Position numbers and translations under genes: made by a program
The notes under the pieces: generated by a model
The model's database searches: none
Seen by the model: the letters and a program-made list of their open reading frames with translations, nothing else
What the model was told of the DNA's origin: nothing
Assembly (NCBI GenBank): GCA_964653095.1
Contig: CAZZEH010000015.1
Span: forward strand, 1-64,000
Direction: 5' to 3'
Length of the DNA stretch: 64,000 nucleotides
Source of the DNA: JAMLHH01 sp964653095
Lineage (GTDB): Bacteria; Bacteroidota; Bacteroidia; Chitinophagales; JADIYW01
Shown: piece by piece, positions 51,470 to 60,211 of the stretch
Layout: each line of letters opens with the position of its first letter
Position numbering within the stretch: the first letter of the stretch is position 1

Positions 51470-52900
51470 ATGCAGTCTCCACGCAAAAAGAGTATATATA
51501 ATCATTTTGAAAATACAGCTCCTGATTATCCAAAGTACAGGAAACGATTTTCTTACTACGGGAACGATATCACGAACTATCTGAATTTCTTTATTTCGGA
51601 AAGTGATAGTGTATTGGAAATCGGCTGCGGCTATGGAGAGACTATAGCAAAAATTAGAGGAGCCGAGAAAACGGGAGTTGATTTTTCGCCTAAAATGATT
51701 GAAGTGGCTAAAAACAGTTTTCCCGAGGTGGATTTTTTTGTGATGGATGCAGAAAATATTACGCTTGAAAAGAAATTTGATGTCATCATTTTCAATAATA
51801 TTATAGGCTATTTTGAAAATATTCAGGATGTATTTTATTCCATCAAGAAAAATTGCCACGAAAGAACAAGAGTAATTATTTCCTATTACAATCATTACTG
51901 GCAGCCCATCTTAAACTTTGGAGAGTGGATTGGGTATAAAAAGAAGTCGCCACAGCAAAATTGGTTGGACCCTAAAGATATTTCCAATTTATTATACTTA
52001 TCGGGTTTTGAAACGTATCGCCAAAATAAGCGATTACTTCTTCCAATATTTATTCCGATAATTTCCTGGTTTTTAAATAAGTATATTTCCAAGCTTCCAC
52101 TTTTTAAATCTTTATGCCTGAATCAGTTCACGTTTGCCAGACCATATATGAACTATACAGAAGAAGACGTGAATGAAAGATATTCGGTCAGTATCTGTAT
52201 TCCCGCCCGTAATGAGAGCGGAAACATTGAAAATGCCATTAAACGATTGCCGAAGTTTGGGAAGCATCAGGAAATAATATTTGTAGAAGGAAATTCTACT
52301 GACGATACCTGGGAGAAAATTCAGGAAGTAAAGGAAAAGTATAAAGATACCCATGATATTAAAATAGCTCAGCAGGACGGCAAGGGAAAGGGGGATGCGG
52401 TGCGTAAAGGTTATTCTATAGCTTCTCAGGACATTTTGATGATTTTGGACGCCGATTTAACGGTACCTCCGGAAGAACTTCCTAAGTTTTACAATGCGAT
52501 TTCTACGGGGAAAGGAGAATTTATTAACGGCTCTCGATTAGTTTATCCGATGGAAAAAGAGGCCATGCGTTTTTTGAATACACTGGGGAATAAGTTTTTC
52601 AGTCGGATGTTTTCCTGGTTATTGGAACAACCTATAAAAGATACACTCTGCGGTACAAAAGTCATGTTTCGGGAAGACTATCTGAAGTTAACAGCCAACA
52701 GAAGTTTTTTTGGCGACTTCGATCCTTTCGGAGATTATGATTTACTTTTTGGAGCTTATAAGCTCAATCTTAAAATCATAGACCTGCCGGTACGCTATCG
52801 GGAACGTACATACGGTGATACCAATATTTCGAGATTCTCAAATGGCTGGATGCTTTTGAAAATGTGTTGGTTTGCCGCCGGAAAAATTAAGTTTTGGTAG
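51470..52900 (+). CDS. SAM methyltransferase fused to GT2 glycosyltransferase
   Basis: A 476-residue protein. Residues about 1-190 are a class I SAM methyltransferase (VLEIGCGYGET, VDFSPKM, VMDAENI). Residues about 235-476 are a GT2 enzyme of the dolichyl-phosphate-mannose-synthase type (ICIPARNESGNI, LDADLTVP with the DxD site, CGTKVMFR). The GT2 product is normally polyprenyl-phosphate sugar, the donor used by GT-C enzymes such as the one encoded 4 bases upstream. The fusion suggests linked sugar transfer and methylation. Confidence 0.85.
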   Translation: MQSPRKKSIYNHFENTAPDYPKYRKRFSYYGNDITNYLNFFISESDSVLEIGCGYGETIAKIRGAEKTGVDFSPKMIEVAKNSFPEVDFFVMDAENITLEKKFDVIIFNNIIGYFENIQDVFYSIKKNCHERTRVIISYYNHYWQPILNFGEWIGYKKKSPQQNWLDPKDISNLLYLSGFETYRQNKRLLLPIFIPIISWFLNKYISKLPLFKSLCLNQFTFARPYMNYTEEDVNERYSVSICIPARNESGNIENAIKRLPKFGKHQEIIFVEGNSTDDTWEKIQEVKEKYKDTHDIKIAQQDGKGKGDAVRKGYSIASQDILMILDADLTVPPEELPKFYNAISTGKGEFINGSRLVYPMEKEAMRFLNTLGNKFFSRMFSWLLEQPIKDTLCGTKVMFREDYLKLTANRSFFGDFDPFGDYDLLFGAYKLNLKIIDLPVRYRERTYGDTNISRFSNGWMLLKMCWFAAGKIKFW

Positions 52901-53017
52901 TGACAGGCTCCTACCTTTCAGTCTATTCAGGAAAAATTACCTAATTCTCATATATCGCCCAAGACATCAGAGATTTATTGATATGAAATAAACTTTCTGT
53001 ATCGGAGGCAGAGAAAT

Positions 53018-53794
53018 TTATTTTTTAACGGCTATAATATTCTGGAAAGCATAGATTTCTCTCAGAAGGTATTCTTCTTCAGAAATGTTAATCCAGCCAT
53101 CGGGAAGAAGCCTGTACAGATTGTATCCTTTAAGGTATTGGATAAAATCATTCATATTGGTTTTGCTGTATGCATTATTAGAATTAAACTCGAACTGAAT
53201 GTATTGTATTCTTTTTTCATTCAGCATTTTTTGAGCTCCCTGCAGCACCTGAAATTCTAATCCTTCCACATCAATCTTTAAAAAATAAATCTTTTCAATA
53301 TTATTTTCTTTACAAAAATCATCTACCGTATTGATGTTTACATCAAAGGACTCGTACTCTTTTTGGTACATATCACTGAATACTTTTTCATCAAGTGAAG
53401 CATGGGTGGAGCCTTCGTTGCCAGCATAGTCATATAACTTTAAAATAGACTTCTTACCTCCCAGACCGGTATGGACAGCGTGTACATCAATACTTTTAGC
53501 ATTTTCGGACAATTTTAGAAAAGTCTTGGGATGCGGCTCAAAAGCATAAATTTGGGCAGCCGGAAAATGCGCTCTAAGAATTTTAGAATACTCGCCGACA
53601 TTTGCGCCTACATCAAATATTGTATGATTATCGGGGGAGCCAATTTTCTTCAAAAACCATTTTTCTCCTGAAATTTTCTTGTTCTCATAGTTGAGTAGTC
53701 CCAACCCTCTCAGACTAATAAAGTACAGAATACGGTGCAGCCGGTAAAAAATCTTCCTTGAAAAAATTCGAGAGTAAAAATAATATATTTTCAT
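53018..53794 (-). CDS. FkbM family SAM methyltransferase
   Basis: A 258-residue protein of the FkbM family: IFDVGANVGEYS (SAM loop) near 80, AFEPHPKTF, KIDVEGLEFQVLQGA (the family's hallmark) and QFEFN. These enzymes O-methylate sugars or polyketides. It lies in a leftward run of two FkbM genes and a glycosyltransferase, so a methylated surface glycan is the likely product. Confidence 0.9.
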   Translation of the reverse strand: MKIYYFYSRIFSRKIFYRLHRILYFISLRGLGLLNYENKKISGEKWFLKKIGSPDNHTIFDVGANVGEYSKILRAHFPAAQIYAFEPHPKTFLKLSENAKSIDVHAVHTGLGGKKSILKLYDYAGNEGSTHASLDEKVFSDMYQKEYESFDVNINTVDDFCKENNIEKIYFLKIDVEGLEFQVLQGAQKMLNEKRIQYIQFEFNSNNAYSKTNMNDFIQYLKGYNLYRLLPDGWINISEEEYLLREIYAFQNIIAVKK

Positions 53795-53831
53795 TTGGAG
53801 TGTTTGGTTTTATACCTGCATAAGGGAATTA

Positions 53832-54542
53832 TTAATTTGGGTACAATGCATTTTTTTTGACAAAAGATATTTCTTCATACGTGTCAGAAATTCCAAATAT
53901 CTCATATCCGTTCATTTTTAATTTCTCCACAATAGGTTTAGAACGAGGATGTTTAGTGTTAAAGAAACGATCGTGAAATTCAATCAATATTTGAGTGACA
54001 GGTATTTTCTCCTGCAGTATATTTTCTATTACATCATATTCTGAGCCTTCAATGTCAATTTTTAATACATCAATATGATAATGCCCGAATATATCCATAA
54101 TGCTTTTTAATGACTTTAATTCTACCTCTAGATTATTTTCCTCTTCAACGTTTTTCTGAATTACAGTACTTCCCGATACATGTTCTTTATTTTTTGGTAA
54201 ATAGAAACTTACCATCTCGTTTTTTGTGCCTATGCCGTATTCAGAAAAATGAAAGGTTTCTGGCAGTATTTGATTTTTTATCCAGGCAATAGACTTAGGA
54301 GTAGGGTCAAATCCATATACGTTACACTGATGACGGCTAATCACGGCTTTATCAAATGAAATGTCCTCTCCTATCCCGAAAGAATAGACGATAGAGTCTT
54401 TGCTTAGTATGTCAGGAAAAAGATAAAAGCCTCCGTAAGAATTTCCATACCATTTATGCTTTAAATGTACACCCTTGCTGAGATGGGAAAAATCCCCAAA
54501 TATTTTCTGAATGAATCTTTTAAATTTTATTCTTATTCTCAT
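53832..54542 (-). CDS. FkbM family SAM methyltransferase (second copy)
   Basis: A 236-residue protein with the FkbM pattern: SFGIGEDISFD, YGFDPTPKSI, LKIDIEGSEYDVIENIL and LIEFHDRFF. It is only distantly related to its downstream neighbour, so it probably methylates a different position or sugar rather than being a recent duplicate. The ATG at 54542 is preceded by A-rich sequence. It is 21 bases downstream of the glycosyltransferase gene. Confidence 0.88.
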   Translation of the reverse strand: MRIRIKFKRFIQKIFGDFSHLSKGVHLKHKWYGNSYGGFYLFPDILSKDSIVYSFGIGEDISFDKAVISRHQCNVYGFDPTPKSIAWIKNQILPETFHFSEYGIGTKNEMVSFYLPKNKEHVSGSTVIQKNVEEENNLEVELKSLKSIMDIFGHYHIDVLKIDIEGSEYDVIENILQEKIPVTQILIEFHDRFFNTKHPRSKPIVEKLKMNGYEIFGISDTYEEISFVKKNALYPN

Positions 54543-54563
54543 TTTTTTTCTATTCCGAAAAGT

Positions 54564-55511
54564 CTATTTGCTTCTTAGTTTTAGCAATATAATCTGAATT
54601 CTTTTCTTGATTCTCTCTCTCCAGTTTTTACCATAAATAATACCTAAAGTTACATTATCTGCCGCAGAATCTGCTTTGATTTCTTTAGGGTGAATTAAAG
54701 GAAATGGCATCTCCTCTGTTTCTATTTTAGAAATGTTATCATCCTCGTATGCGGTGTGTGTCGCATCACTGTCTATACCAATGTTTTTGGTTAGATTTTT
54801 ATTTGGACTGATACCCAAACCGCCATTGTACCATATGCTGAAATGCCATATATATGCCCATGAACTTAAAGTTTCTTTTATGATGGCACGGATAAAAAAT
54901 TGTTTGTGCTTATAAAAGTAAAACCAATTATATCCAAAGTCTGAGGCGTGATGTGATTTCAAAAACTCTTTCAGTTTTTCAGGGCTTGGATCATAATATT
55001 TCCATGCTCGTCTCCAGGTAGCCCAGCCCCATACTTGCGGAAGATTAGAGAAAAAATAACTTGCTTCCGATTCGCCTCTTTGTATGCCCGACTGAAAATT
55101 TGAACCACAGATATGCATGATTTTCTTATTGTCTTTATATCGGTATAAAAGCTCCTTTGTAAAATAAAAAAAGGAATCTTCAGGCAGGCAGTCATCTTCC
55201 AAAATAATTCCCATCTCTTCATTTTCGAAAAACCAGTTTAAGCCGTCTTCGACAGAAGCGCGTAACCCGATATTTTTTTCTCTGAGCTTGACGTGTAATT
55301 GAATGGTCTCAGGCAGTTGTTTGAATAGCGCTCTTGTTTTTTCTACATGAATTATATCATCAGGTCTGTGTGTACGAGGACCATCTGCCACGACATATAA
55401 TTTCTCCGGATTTATTTCTTTCACCTTTGCTAAAACTTCCGCTGTTTTTTCAGGTCTCCTAAAAATCAGCATTAGCACAGGAATTTCAAAACGTGTAGAG
55501 TAGTCCTTCAT
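54564..55511 (-). CDS. GT2-like glycosyltransferase
   Basis: A 315-residue protein. The N-terminus (IPVLMLIFRRPEKTAEVL, VVADGP) and the metal-binding EDDCLPEDSFF near 113 are typical of the eukaryotic-like GT-A group of bacterial glycosyltransferases (sometimes annotated hemolysin-activation-like). The C-terminal half has a WGWATWRRAW motif. It probably adds a sugar in the same pathway as the two FkbM genes downstream. Confidence 0.82.
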   Translation of the reverse strand: MKDYSTRFEIPVLMLIFRRPEKTAEVLAKVKEINPEKLYVVADGPRTHRPDDIIHVEKTRALFKQLPETIQLHVKLREKNIGLRASVEDGLNWFFENEEMGIILEDDCLPEDSFFYFTKELLYRYKDNKKIMHICGSNFQSGIQRGESEASYFFSNLPQVWGWATWRRAWKYYDPSPEKLKEFLKSHHASDFGYNWFYFYKHKQFFIRAIIKETLSSWAYIWHFSIWYNGGLGISPNKNLTKNIGIDSDATHTAYEDDNISKIETEEMPFPLIHPKEIKADSAADNVTLGIIYGKNWRERIKKRIQIILLKLRSK

Positions 55512-55620
55512 TATTCAGAAATACAAAGATGAGCGGAATGTTCTCCCGGAATTAAAGATATCAATATAAACTAAAATTCGTTCGTAAAGATGTATTTTTA
55601 CTTTTTCCAAAAACACAAAG

Positions 55621-58191
55621 ATGGCTAAGAAATCAAACAGGAAAAACCAAACAGTAACACAGTCCTCTGCTTTAAGTTCTTTTATAAACTCGAAGTGGAT
55701 ATACTTAATAATTTTTATAGGGGTATTGCTTGCCGCAGTTATATATTATATGCCGACTCTAAATGGAAGCTCTCTGTCTGCGCATGATTATCAGCAAGGG
55801 ACATACAATGCACATCAGTTGGTAGAAAATCATAGTATGACCGGAGCATACGCCAAATGGGCTCCCAATATATTTTCGGGTATGCCTTCTTATCAGGTTT
55901 GGTTTAGCAGCAATACTTTATCCTCGTGGATCACTCAGTTTTTAGGCGGTATCTTTAACCCATATATTTTAATATCGGTATTAATTGCAGCCAGTGCTAT
56001 TATTTTGTTTTTAATACTTAATGTACACCCTTTTATAGCATTGTTTGGAAGTATGGCTTTGCTCTTTAGCAACTTTACAATTGTCAGCCTTATGGCAGGA
56101 CACAATAATAAAGTGATGGTCATGTCTCTTGTCCCTATGACATTGGCGGGTATTTGGGCTTTGTATGAAAACAAGAAATACCTTCTCGGATTGTTTGTGA
56201 TCAGTCTGTCTGTCGCTCTGCAGATCAGGCTTAACCATTTTCAGATCACTTACTTTATGATGTTTCTTGTGGGTGTCTGGAGTGTAGCAAAAACTGTAGC
56301 CTGGATAAAAGAAAAAGATTTTAAACATTTGGTGCTTTCATTCATTATTGTAACACTTGGAATAGGACTAGGAGCTGTCAATAACTCTACACAACTAATT
56401 TCAACTAAGCAGTATGCGAAAGAAACTCAAAGAGGCGGTTCGAGTGAGGTAGAGCAAAGTAAAAAGCCTGAAAGTGCCAGTCATGAAGGGGTAGGATATG
56501 AATATGCAACGGCATGGAGCTATGGTGTTTTGGAGTCTTTTACACTATTTATCCCTAACTTTTCCGGAGGGCCGGAGTTGATTTCAGAAGTTTCAGATAA
56601 CAATCCGCTTTTAAAAGTTCTTCAATCGAATGGCATTCCGTACAATAACGCTTTACAGCTAACCAAACAGTTACCCACGTATTGGGGGAATCAGCCTTTT
56701 GTGGCAGGAACGACCTACATCGGGGCTATCTTAATTTTCTTGATGGTGATGGGTTTCTTTTTTATCAAAGATGAAAAACGATGGTGGTTAATAGCCGGAT
56801 TTTTTATCACTTTGTTTGTTGCGTGGGGAGATAATTTCAGTACATTTTACAAACTTCTTTTTAACCATCTTCCTTTCTTCAATAACTTCCGAACTCCTTC
56901 CATGATTTTTTATCTGACCACAATAATAGCGGTTATTAGTGGTGCGTTATTTCTAAACATTTTAGTACGTGACGGCAAAAGTAGAGAAGCGTACTGGAAA
57001 AAAGTGGTGTATGTGTCAGGAGGTTTTCTGGCTGCAATGCTGATACTTACGGTGTTGGGACCTTCCATTTTTTCTTTCACTTCACCAGCAGATGAAAATC
57101 TAAGAGTGCAGCTCTTACAGATGACTCAGGATAATAAAATCTTTGCGGACGCTATTTACAATGGCCTTTTACAGGAAAGGAAATATATGATGAGATTGGA
57201 TGCGTTCCGATCCACTATTTTTATTGCATTGACGATTGGTTTGATTCTCCTTTATCTCAAACGCAAATTGACAGCTGAAATAATGCTCATCGGAATTGTC
57301 GCTTTGACTCTGATTGATCAAGTTGGAGTAGATAAAAGATATGTCAATCATGAATCTTTTAAGGATAATATTTCGGCAGGTATTAACACCGTGACTCCTA
57401 CAGAAGCAGATAAGTTTATTTTACAGGATAACGCACAGAGGCAGAGAGTTTTAGACTTGACTGTCAGCACTTTTAATGATGGTAAACCTTCTTATTTTCA
57501 TAAAAATATTGGAGGTTATCATCCTGCTAAGCTAAAACGGTATCAGGATATTATTTCTTATCAGATTAATCCAAACTTAGAACAATTCAGAGAAGGAAAT
57601 CCCGATGGAGCACACGTACTCAATATGCTGAATACTGGGTATATCATTACTTCCCCGAATGCGAATGGTGTATTTAAAAATAGGTCGGCTTATGGAGATG
57701 CCTGGTTAGTGAATGAAGTGAAAGTGCTTAGCGGCCCGATAGAAGTGTTTGACCGCCTAATGACCGAAAATTTAAAATCAACAGCACTGCTTGAGGTGCC
57801 TTCCGGAGAACTTACTTCTGTGAAGGAATTTCAAACTGACAGCTTTTCATACATCAGGCTGATTGCGTCGTCCAATGACGAAATGAAATACGAATATTCA
57901 TCCGATTATCCTTCTTATGCAGTGTTTTCTGAAATATACTATAATCATGAAAAGGGCTGGAATGCATTTATAGACGGAGAAGAAGTAGGTCATGATCAGG
58001 CGAATTATATTTTGAGAGGGCTTTCTCTGCCGGCAGGTAAACATGAAATTGTTTTTAAATTTGATGCACCTGTTTTAAGAATTACTGCGAAGCTTGATTT
58101 ATTTTCCTCTTTGTTGATTATTCTAATAGGTATCGGTTTTGTGGTGATATCATTTAAAGGAAACACTCGAGAGGAGAAGTCTTTAGCTTAA
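55621..58191 (+). CDS. YfhO-family polytopic membrane protein
   Basis: An 856-residue protein with a basic N-terminal tail, about twelve membrane segments and a large periplasmic C-terminal domain ending in one more helix. YfhO family traits seen are SAHDYQQGTYNA after the first helix, GGPELISE, FRTPSMIFYL and the C-terminal HEIVFKFDAP. B. subtilis YfhO is implicated in lipoteichoic acid glycosylation; Bacteroidota relatives are uncharacterised. Its 3' end overlaps the convergent GT4 gene by 4 bases. The N-terminal MAKK...K tail resembles that of the 49717 protein. Confidence 0.85.
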   Translation: MAKKSNRKNQTVTQSSALSSFINSKWIYLIIFIGVLLAAVIYYMPTLNGSSLSAHDYQQGTYNAHQLVENHSMTGAYAKWAPNIFSGMPSYQVWFSSNTLSSWITQFLGGIFNPYILISVLIAASAIILFLILNVHPFIALFGSMALLFSNFTIVSLMAGHNNKVMVMSLVPMTLAGIWALYENKKYLLGLFVISLSVALQIRLNHFQITYFMMFLVGVWSVAKTVAWIKEKDFKHLVLSFIIVTLGIGLGAVNNSTQLISTKQYAKETQRGGSSEVEQSKKPESASHEGVGYEYATAWSYGVLESFTLFIPNFSGGPELISEVSDNNPLLKVLQSNGIPYNNALQLTKQLPTYWGNQPFVAGTTYIGAILIFLMVMGFFFIKDEKRWWLIAGFFITLFVAWGDNFSTFYKLLFNHLPFFNNFRTPSMIFYLTTIIAVISGALFLNILVRDGKSREAYWKKVVYVSGGFLAAMLILTVLGPSIFSFTSPADENLRVQLLQMTQDNKIFADAIYNGLLQERKYMMRLDAFRSTIFIALTIGLILLYLKRKLTAEIMLIGIVALTLIDQVGVDKRYVNHESFKDNISAGINTVTPTEADKFILQDNAQRQRVLDLTVSTFNDGKPSYFHKNIGGYHPAKLKRYQDIISYQINPNLEQFREGNPDGAHVLNMLNTGYIITSPNANGVFKNRSAYGDAWLVNEVKVLSGPIEVFDRLMTENLKSTALLEVPSGELTSVKEFQTDSFSYIRLIASSNDEMKYEYSSDYPSYAVFSEIYYNHEKGWNAFIDGEEVGHDQANYILRGLSLPAGKHEIVFKFDAPVLRITAKLDLFSSLLIILIGIGFVVISFKGNTREEKSLA

Positions 58192-59420
58192 CTCGTATAT
58201 AATTGAAAGTATTGTTCGGCTATAATTTGCGGTGTAAAATGTTCTATACAGTGTTGTCTGCTGTTTTTACCCCATTGTTGTAAGTCTGTTTCATGCAACA
58301 TTGTAATCAATCCTTTTGCCAAGTCAGAGGATGATTTATGAGAAGCTACATATCCGTTCTTCATGTGTATGACCATGTCTGTAATTCCACCTGTATTGAA
58401 AGCAAGGACGGGCAAACCACAAGCAATGGCTTCCATCACCGTGTTAGGTAAGTTATCCTCTAAAGAAGAAATAGCATAAATATCACAAGCCTGATAATAT
58501 TTCAGCAACTGGTTTTGATTTATAAAGCCAATATGCCTGTACGGATATTCCTTTATATTGAAGTCCTGTTTATCGGAACCGTAAAAAACAATTTCAGGCA
58601 ACTCGGAATTTGTGCTTTTGTATAATTCCAATGCTTCATAAAAATATTTTAAACCCTTACGCGGATCAGCAAGATTTGCAGCGCCAAACAGAACATACTT
58701 TTTCCTGTTATTCATATCAAGTTCAGCTCGTAGTGCCTCTCGGTCTTCTGCAGGTTTGTACACTTCTGTATCTATGGGATTTGCGATTGTATGAATGGAA
58801 AAATCTTTTATAAGAGCTGATTTTTCTGCTACTTCTCTCAGCCAGTTACTGCAGGTCACAAACTCAATATTGCGATATATCTTTTGCTTTTTCAAAAAAA
58901 TGCGGTGACTCAAATCATCCTTACCGGAGTTTTTTAAGAAAGGACATTCTCCACACTCTCTCAAATAATTGGTACAGCTCCCAGGATAATGGCATCCTCC
59001 GGTAAATGCCCACATATCGTGCAGAGTCCAGACTATTTTCTTACTCAATGATTGAAGTTTGTCTATTTCAGATAAAGAAAGGAATCCTTGTAATGTCCAA
59101 TGAATATGAACCACATCGACCTGCAAGACTTCCGGGAGACTGCAAATCCCGTATCCGGTCATGGCTGTAGAAAATTGAAATCTTACTGAACAATCTTTTT
59201 CATACAGTAGGAAGTGTACTTTTTCAGCTGCCAAATTTATTTTTTGCCTCTTTGCTCCCAAAAGTGATGGTGCTTCAATAATATTATTGTCCGAAGAAGA
59301 TTTGACAGCTACCAACATTTTAGCTTCATGTCCAAATTCACAAAGAGCGTCCAAAAGCCTTTTGGCGGCAATTGCTGCGCCTCCCTGAATATCAAAAGTG
59401 GATAGTATTAAAATCTTCAT
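58188..59420 (-). CDS. GT4 family glycosyltransferase
   Basis: A 410-residue GT-B enzyme: DIQGGAAIAAKRLLDAL at the start (donor loop), HIHWTLQGF, and a C-terminal half with GAANLADPRKGLKY and ANPIDTEVY, then EAIACGLPVLAFNTGGITD with the family's EX7E-type motif. Cysteines in GGCHYPGSC...CGECPF form an unusual metal-like knuckle, seen in many WcaI-like GT4 enzymes. It transfers a sugar in surface glycan synthesis. Confidence 0.88.
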   Translation of the reverse strand: MKILILSTFDIQGGAAIAAKRLLDALCEFGHEAKMLVAVKSSSDNNIIEAPSLLGAKRQKINLAAEKVHFLLYEKDCSVRFQFSTAMTGYGICSLPEVLQVDVVHIHWTLQGFLSLSEIDKLQSLSKKIVWTLHDMWAFTGGCHYPGSCTNYLRECGECPFLKNSGKDDLSHRIFLKKQKIYRNIEFVTCSNWLREVAEKSALIKDFSIHTIANPIDTEVYKPAEDREALRAELDMNNRKKYVLFGAANLADPRKGLKYFYEALELYKSTNSELPEIVFYGSDKQDFNIKEYPYRHIGFINQNQLLKYYQACDIYAISSLEDNLPNTVMEAIACGLPVLAFNTGGITDMVIHMKNGYVASHKSSSDLAKGLITMLHETDLQQWGKNSRQHCIEHFTPQIIAEQYFQLYTS

Positions 59421-59542
59421 GTGCTCATTATTGAGTATGATAAGAGAATCCTTTCTTTTACTTCAATATGTTCGATATAGTTTACTGTCGTTCTTTGGGG
59501 CAGTATATCTATTCGGGCGCTAAATTTAGTAAAAGAGGAGTG

Positions 59543-59992
59543 CTAAGATAATAGCATCCTGACCATTGCAGATATTCTTGCTCCTTCGGCCTTTCCGGCT
59601 AAGGATTTAGCGGCGACTCCCATGACTCTTCCCATATCGGACATTGACTTGGCATTAGTCTGCTCAATAATAGTTTTTAAAGCAGTTTCCAATTCTGTAT
59701 CGCTGATTTGTTTTGGAAGGAATAAATCCAGAATTTCCATTTCTTCCCGCTCCTTTTGAGCCAAATCTTCTCTGTTTTGACTTTCATACAGTTCCAAAGC
59801 ATCTTTTCTCTGTTTGTGTAGCTTTTGGATGATTTTAACTTCCTGAGCTTCACTTATCTTGCCTCCGGCTCCTTTCTCGGTTTTTGCGTTCGTAAAAGCT
59901 GTTTTAATGGCACGTAAAGTTCTGAGTTTTACTTCTTCTTTTGCCAGCATTGCTTCTTTAATCAGAACCGTAAGTTGTGTATCTAACGACAT
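59543..59992 (-). CDS. GatB/YqeY domain protein
   Basis: A 149-residue YqeY family protein: LREIKT-like TLRAIKTAFTNAKTEK at the start, then VKIIQKLHKQRKDALELYESQNRED and a C-terminal MSDMGRVMGVAAKSLAGKAEGA motif. The fold is shared with the tRNA-binding tail of GatB. Its function is unclear, perhaps linked to tRNA-dependent amidation or translation. It lies 6 bases downstream of the DUF4834-type gene. Confidence 0.92.
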   Translation of the reverse strand: MSLDTQLTVLIKEAMLAKEEVKLRTLRAIKTAFTNAKTEKGAGGKISEAQEVKIIQKLHKQRKDALELYESQNREDLAQKEREEMEILDLFLPKQISDTELETALKTIIEQTNAKSMSDMGRVMGVAAKSLAGKAEGARISAMVRMLLS

Positions 59993-59998
59993 GATTTA

Positions 59999-60202
59999 TT
60001 ATTTTATTTCTTCATAATCAATATAATCACCATCCTTAGAGCGGTCTGATATTTCCCGGTTATCAGTAATTTTTATTTTCGGCTCCTGATTGTGATCGTT
60101 TTCACCAAAGTTATTCTCTTTGTGCCGTATTATAACAATTCTGCCAAATAATCTTGAAAAAATGAAGTAGCCAATTAGTGCTATCAGTAAAATTCTAAGC
60201 AT
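59999..60202 (-). CDS. Small single-span membrane protein (DUF4834-like)
   Basis: A 67-residue protein with an N-terminal membrane helix (MLRILLIALIGYFIFSRLFG) and an acidic, disordered tail ending in DGDYIDYEEIK, a pattern typical of the DUF4834 family of Bacteroidota. It lies between carB and yqeY, all leftward and closely spaced (9 and 6 bases), so it is likely in one operon. The function is unknown. Confidence 0.7.
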   Translation of the reverse strand: MLRILLIALIGYFIFSRLFGRIVIIRHKENNFGENDHNQEPKIKITDNREISDRSKDGDYIDYEEIK

Positions 60203-60211
60203 TGCTGTAAA

